From JBEKZQ01 sp049509675 (lineage in GTDB: Bacteria; Planctomycetota; Planctomycetia; Pirellulales; Thermoguttaceae), in NCBI GenBank assembly GCA_049509675.1, contig JBEKZQ010000307.1:1-15383 (forward strand): DNA of 15,383 bases. Direction: 5' to 3'. The position numbers and the translations under genes are program-made. Below the pieces are notes generated by a model. It did no database searches. It saw nothing but the letters and a program-made list of their open reading frames with translations, and was not told where the DNA came from. Below, in pieces: positions 13,552 to 15,383 of the stretch (positions within the stretch are counted from its first letter, which is position 1; every line of letters starts with the position of its first letter).

Positions 13552-15066
13552 ATGTTGCAAACCGTCCGTAAAAAACTGTTCGGCGCCCGAACGCGGAAAC
13601 TGCGGAAATCGGCGCGAAAGCCTGGGCTGTCTCCTCGGCAGCTTGCTGTCGAGGGGCTCGAATGCCGGCAGATGATGTCGGTGAGCAGCGCCTGGTTCGC
13701 GCAGAACTTGCACAATTCAGCGTTATGTTCTCTGGCCAGGAGCGACTTTGCGCGAGACGGCGCCATCACGCGCAACGATATGTTGGGCATCTTCAAACTG
13801 GTTGAACAGGATGGAAAAATCCTAAGCGCCGCTGACATGCACGACCTGAAGAAGATGCTCGCCAACGCGAGCGGGCTGAACATGCCGGACTACGTCCGGG
13901 CGCTCTCCGGCGACGTGATCAACGACAACAATCCGGCCGACGCGCATTACCAGGGCGCTTCGCTGGCAAATCTGACGGTGGGCGGTTCGACCGCCGTGCT
14001 CGCCGATTTGGTCAATAAGTGGTTTCTGGGACTCGACCTGCCTAGCATCGCGGGCGCGGAAATCAAGGGAACCTTTGCGCCGGCCGATGAGTATTCTTCG
14101 GCCAGTTGGTACAGTTCCGATCCGTTGTTCAGCAGCTCCGGCCCGTCCTGCCAGGACCTGCAGCAAGGCAAGCTGGGCGATTGCTATTTCCTTTCCGCCC
14201 TGGCGTCCATCGCCGACGCTTCGCCCCAGGCCGTCAAGAACATGTTCATCAACAACGCCGACGGCACCTACACGGTCCGCTTCTTCACCGCCAAGGGCAC
14301 AGCCGACTACGTGACGGTCAACACCGCCCTGCCGCTCGACCTGAACGGGCCGTACTCGCGCGGCTGGCTGGGCCCGACCTCCTTCGCGTACGAGGGCTTG
14401 GGGGCCGACAACAGCCTCTGGCTGCCGTTGGCCGAAAAGGCTTATGCCGAGTGGGACGAGACCGGCAACGAGGGACGCGGAAACGTGAACTCCTACTTGG
14501 ACATCGCAAACGGCCAGTCGGGCAACGTCTACAATCAGGTGCTCAACGCGTACAACACGAGCGTGACCGCAGAGTGGGGCGCCATTGCCGTCGTCGTCAC
14601 CCCCGGGCAACCGTCGCCGCCGCAGCCTAACCAGGGAAGCGAGGCCCAATTGATCGCGGCGCTGGCGAACCCCGCCAATGCCGTGACCATTGGCACGTGC
14701 AACCAGATCGGCGACCCCGACTCCGCGACTGGCCTGTACGGGGACCATTGCTATGTCGTGCGCAGCTACGACTCGACGACGGACACCTTCCAGCTTTATA
14801 ACCCCTGGGGCTGCGATCAGCCGAACCAGAACCTGACTTGGAGCCAGTTGCAGGCCGACTGTCACTATTACGCCTACGTCAATGCCAGGCCGGCCCTGGC
14901 GCGCTTCCCCACGCCGCCCAGGCGGGCGTTCGGATCGAATTCGGGACTGGCCTTTGGAGTTTCCGCAGCGCCGACGGCGACCAAGGATGTGGCCACTGCC
15001 GCCGGCCTGCGCGCGCTCGACGCCGCGCTTAACCAAAACAGGGCCTGGCTGCCCGCAGCCGATTGA
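13552..15066 (+). CDS. Calpain-family (C2) cysteine protease with LEPR-like N-terminus
   Basis: The 504-residue protein starts with a very basic stretch (5-29) leading to VEGLECRQMMSV (33-44), a variant of the planctomycete 'LEPR-xLL' box found at the N-terminus of surface or exported proteins. Next comes a degenerate pair of EF-hand-like loops: DFARDGAITRND (65-76), and a second centred on EQDGKI (85-90). The calpain core runs about 175-445 with the full catalytic set: Gln205 and Cys211 in QQGKLGDCYFLSAL (204-217), His399 in GDHCYVV (397-403) and Asn417 in LYNPWG (415-420). The protease is therefore predicted to be active. A Pro/Ala-rich tail (447-504) has no domain. Family knowledge: bacterial calpains are scattered, and classical regulatory C2-like domains are usually missing, as here. 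Substrate and calcium dependence are unknown. The gene stands alone. Confidence 0.9.
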   Translation: MLQTVRKKLFGARTRKLRKSARKPGLSPRQLAVEGLECRQMMSVSSAWFAQNLHNSALCSLARSDFARDGAITRNDMLGIFKLVEQDGKILSAADMHDLKKMLANASGLNMPDYVRALSGDVINDNNPADAHYQGASLANLTVGGSTAVLADLVNKWFLGLDLPSIAGAEIKGTFAPADEYSSASWYSSDPLFSSSGPSCQDLQQGKLGDCYFLSALASIADASPQAVKNMFINNADGTYTVRFFTAKGTADYVTVNTALPLDLNGPYSRGWLGPTSFAYEGLGADNSLWLPLAEKAYAEWDETGNEGRGNVNSYLDIANGQSGNVYNQVLNAYNTSVTAEWGAIAVVVTPGQPSPPQPNQGSEAQLIAALANPANAVTIGTCNQIGDPDSATGLYGDHCYVVRSYDSTTDTFQLYNPWGCDQPNQNLTWSQLQADCHYYAYVNARPALARFPTPPRRAFGSNSGLAFGVSAAPTATKDVATAAGLRALDAALNQNRAWLPAAD

Positions 15067-15081
15067 CCAATTCTCGCCATC

Positions 15082-15252
15082 CTACAGCGGCTCCCGCTTC
15101 TTCTCGGTGTTCAACTCCGGCCCCGCCTTGCGGCGCTTGTAGGTAACGCTGTAGCCGACAAGGCCAGTAATCCGTTCTTGCCGAAACCGCCCAAGGGCGC
15201 TCGGCCTCCTCCGCCGCCAATGTAAGGGTCGGTCGAGAAATAACTTCGCCAT
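15082..15252 (-). CDS. Possible small basic protein of 56 residues
   Basis: This open frame starts MAKLFLDRPLHWRRRRPSAL and ends GLVGYSVTYKRRKAGPEL, then NTEKKREPL and a stop. It is strongly basic with no signal peptide. The second half has high-GC third positions and a protein-like composition. However, no Shine-Dalgarno is at a usual distance (GGAGGAG lies about 15 bases upstream of the ATG), and other frames are also open here. It could be a real small gene convergent with the calpain gene, or the 3' remnant of a larger gene. No family recognised. Confidence 0.33.
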   Translation of the reverse strand: MAKLFLDRPLHWRRRRPSALGRFRQERITGLVGYSVTYKRRKAGPELNTEKKREPL

Positions 15253-15272
15253 TTCGATCGTGTTGTTCTCCT

Positions 15273-15383
15273 CCCTCTTCCCCTGCGGGAGAGCGCCGGG
15301 GTGAGGGGAGGATTGGCGCGAACAGCATGTGATCGATTGGCAGCCGGAAAACCCCTCACCCTAACCCTCTCCCGCAAGGGGAG
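15273..15383. repeat. Inverted pair of GGGAGAGGG/GTGAGGGG dispersed repeats
   Basis: The left copy (about 15275-15308: TTCCCCTGCGGGAGAG, then GGGGTGAGGGG) is matched in inverse orientation by the right copy (15352-15383: CCCCTCACCCTAACCC, then CTCCCGCAAGGGGAG). The right copy runs off the window. The CCCTCTCC core is the same as at 13303-13325. It is typical intergenic repeat DNA; nothing coding is seen in it. Confidence 0.65.

Noticed and set aside
13822..15036. Antisense frame of 404 residues opposite the calpain gene
   Set aside because: Val/Gly/Arg-rich shadow; the sense frame has a full calpain catalytic set.
15273..15383. Possible CRISPR-like or tandem array at the right edge
   Set aside because: Only two copies, inverted and with a unique 43-base spacer; fits a common dispersed intergenic hairpin.

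Overview
The window is GC-rich and looks like a chromosomal segment of a planctomycete, probably of the Pirellulales type. The lineage is inferred from the combination of a calpain-type peptidase with an LEPR-like N-terminal box, a PEP-CTERM secreted protein, a long-tailed FHA protein, loosely packed genes and many dispersed hairpin repeats. No rRNA, tRNA, CRISPR array or complete insertion sequence was seen.

Layout. Positions 1-8024 carry five + strand genes: an FHA-domain protein, a secreted C25/caspase-fold peptidase-like protein, an inactive transglutaminase with seven C-terminal membrane helices, a RimK-related ATP-grasp ligase, and an MFS-type membrane protein. Positions 7889-13225 carry five - strand genes, listed here in transcription order: a HAD hydrolase, a deoxyhypusine-synthase-like protein, a PfkB kinase, a small Trp/Tyr-rich secreted protein, and a SUMF1-type PEP-CTERM protein. 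The MFS ORF and the SUMF1-type gene are convergent and overlap. A + strand calpain-family protease (13552-15066) diverges from the HAD gene. The right edge is repeat-rich, with one possible small - strand ORF.

How the genes may work together. The C25-like gene is translationally coupled (4-base overlap, good Shine-Dalgarno) to the inactive transglutaminase/7TM gene, and the RimK-related ligase follows. The transglutaminase/ligase pair is a known conserved partnership thought to modify peptides or make amide-linked products at the membrane; elsewhere it is often accompanied by an aspartyl-type (RimB/PF05618) protease. Here the adjacent protease-like gene has a caspase/gingipain fold instead. 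This is the best candidate for an under-described system. The second module, HAD phosphatase plus DHS-like protein (ATGA overlap) plus PfkB kinase, looks metabolic and its substrate is unknown.

Intergenic DNA holds at least five families of palindromic repeats. One is a MITE-like element that landed at the stop codon of the FHA gene and left a 6-base direct repeat.
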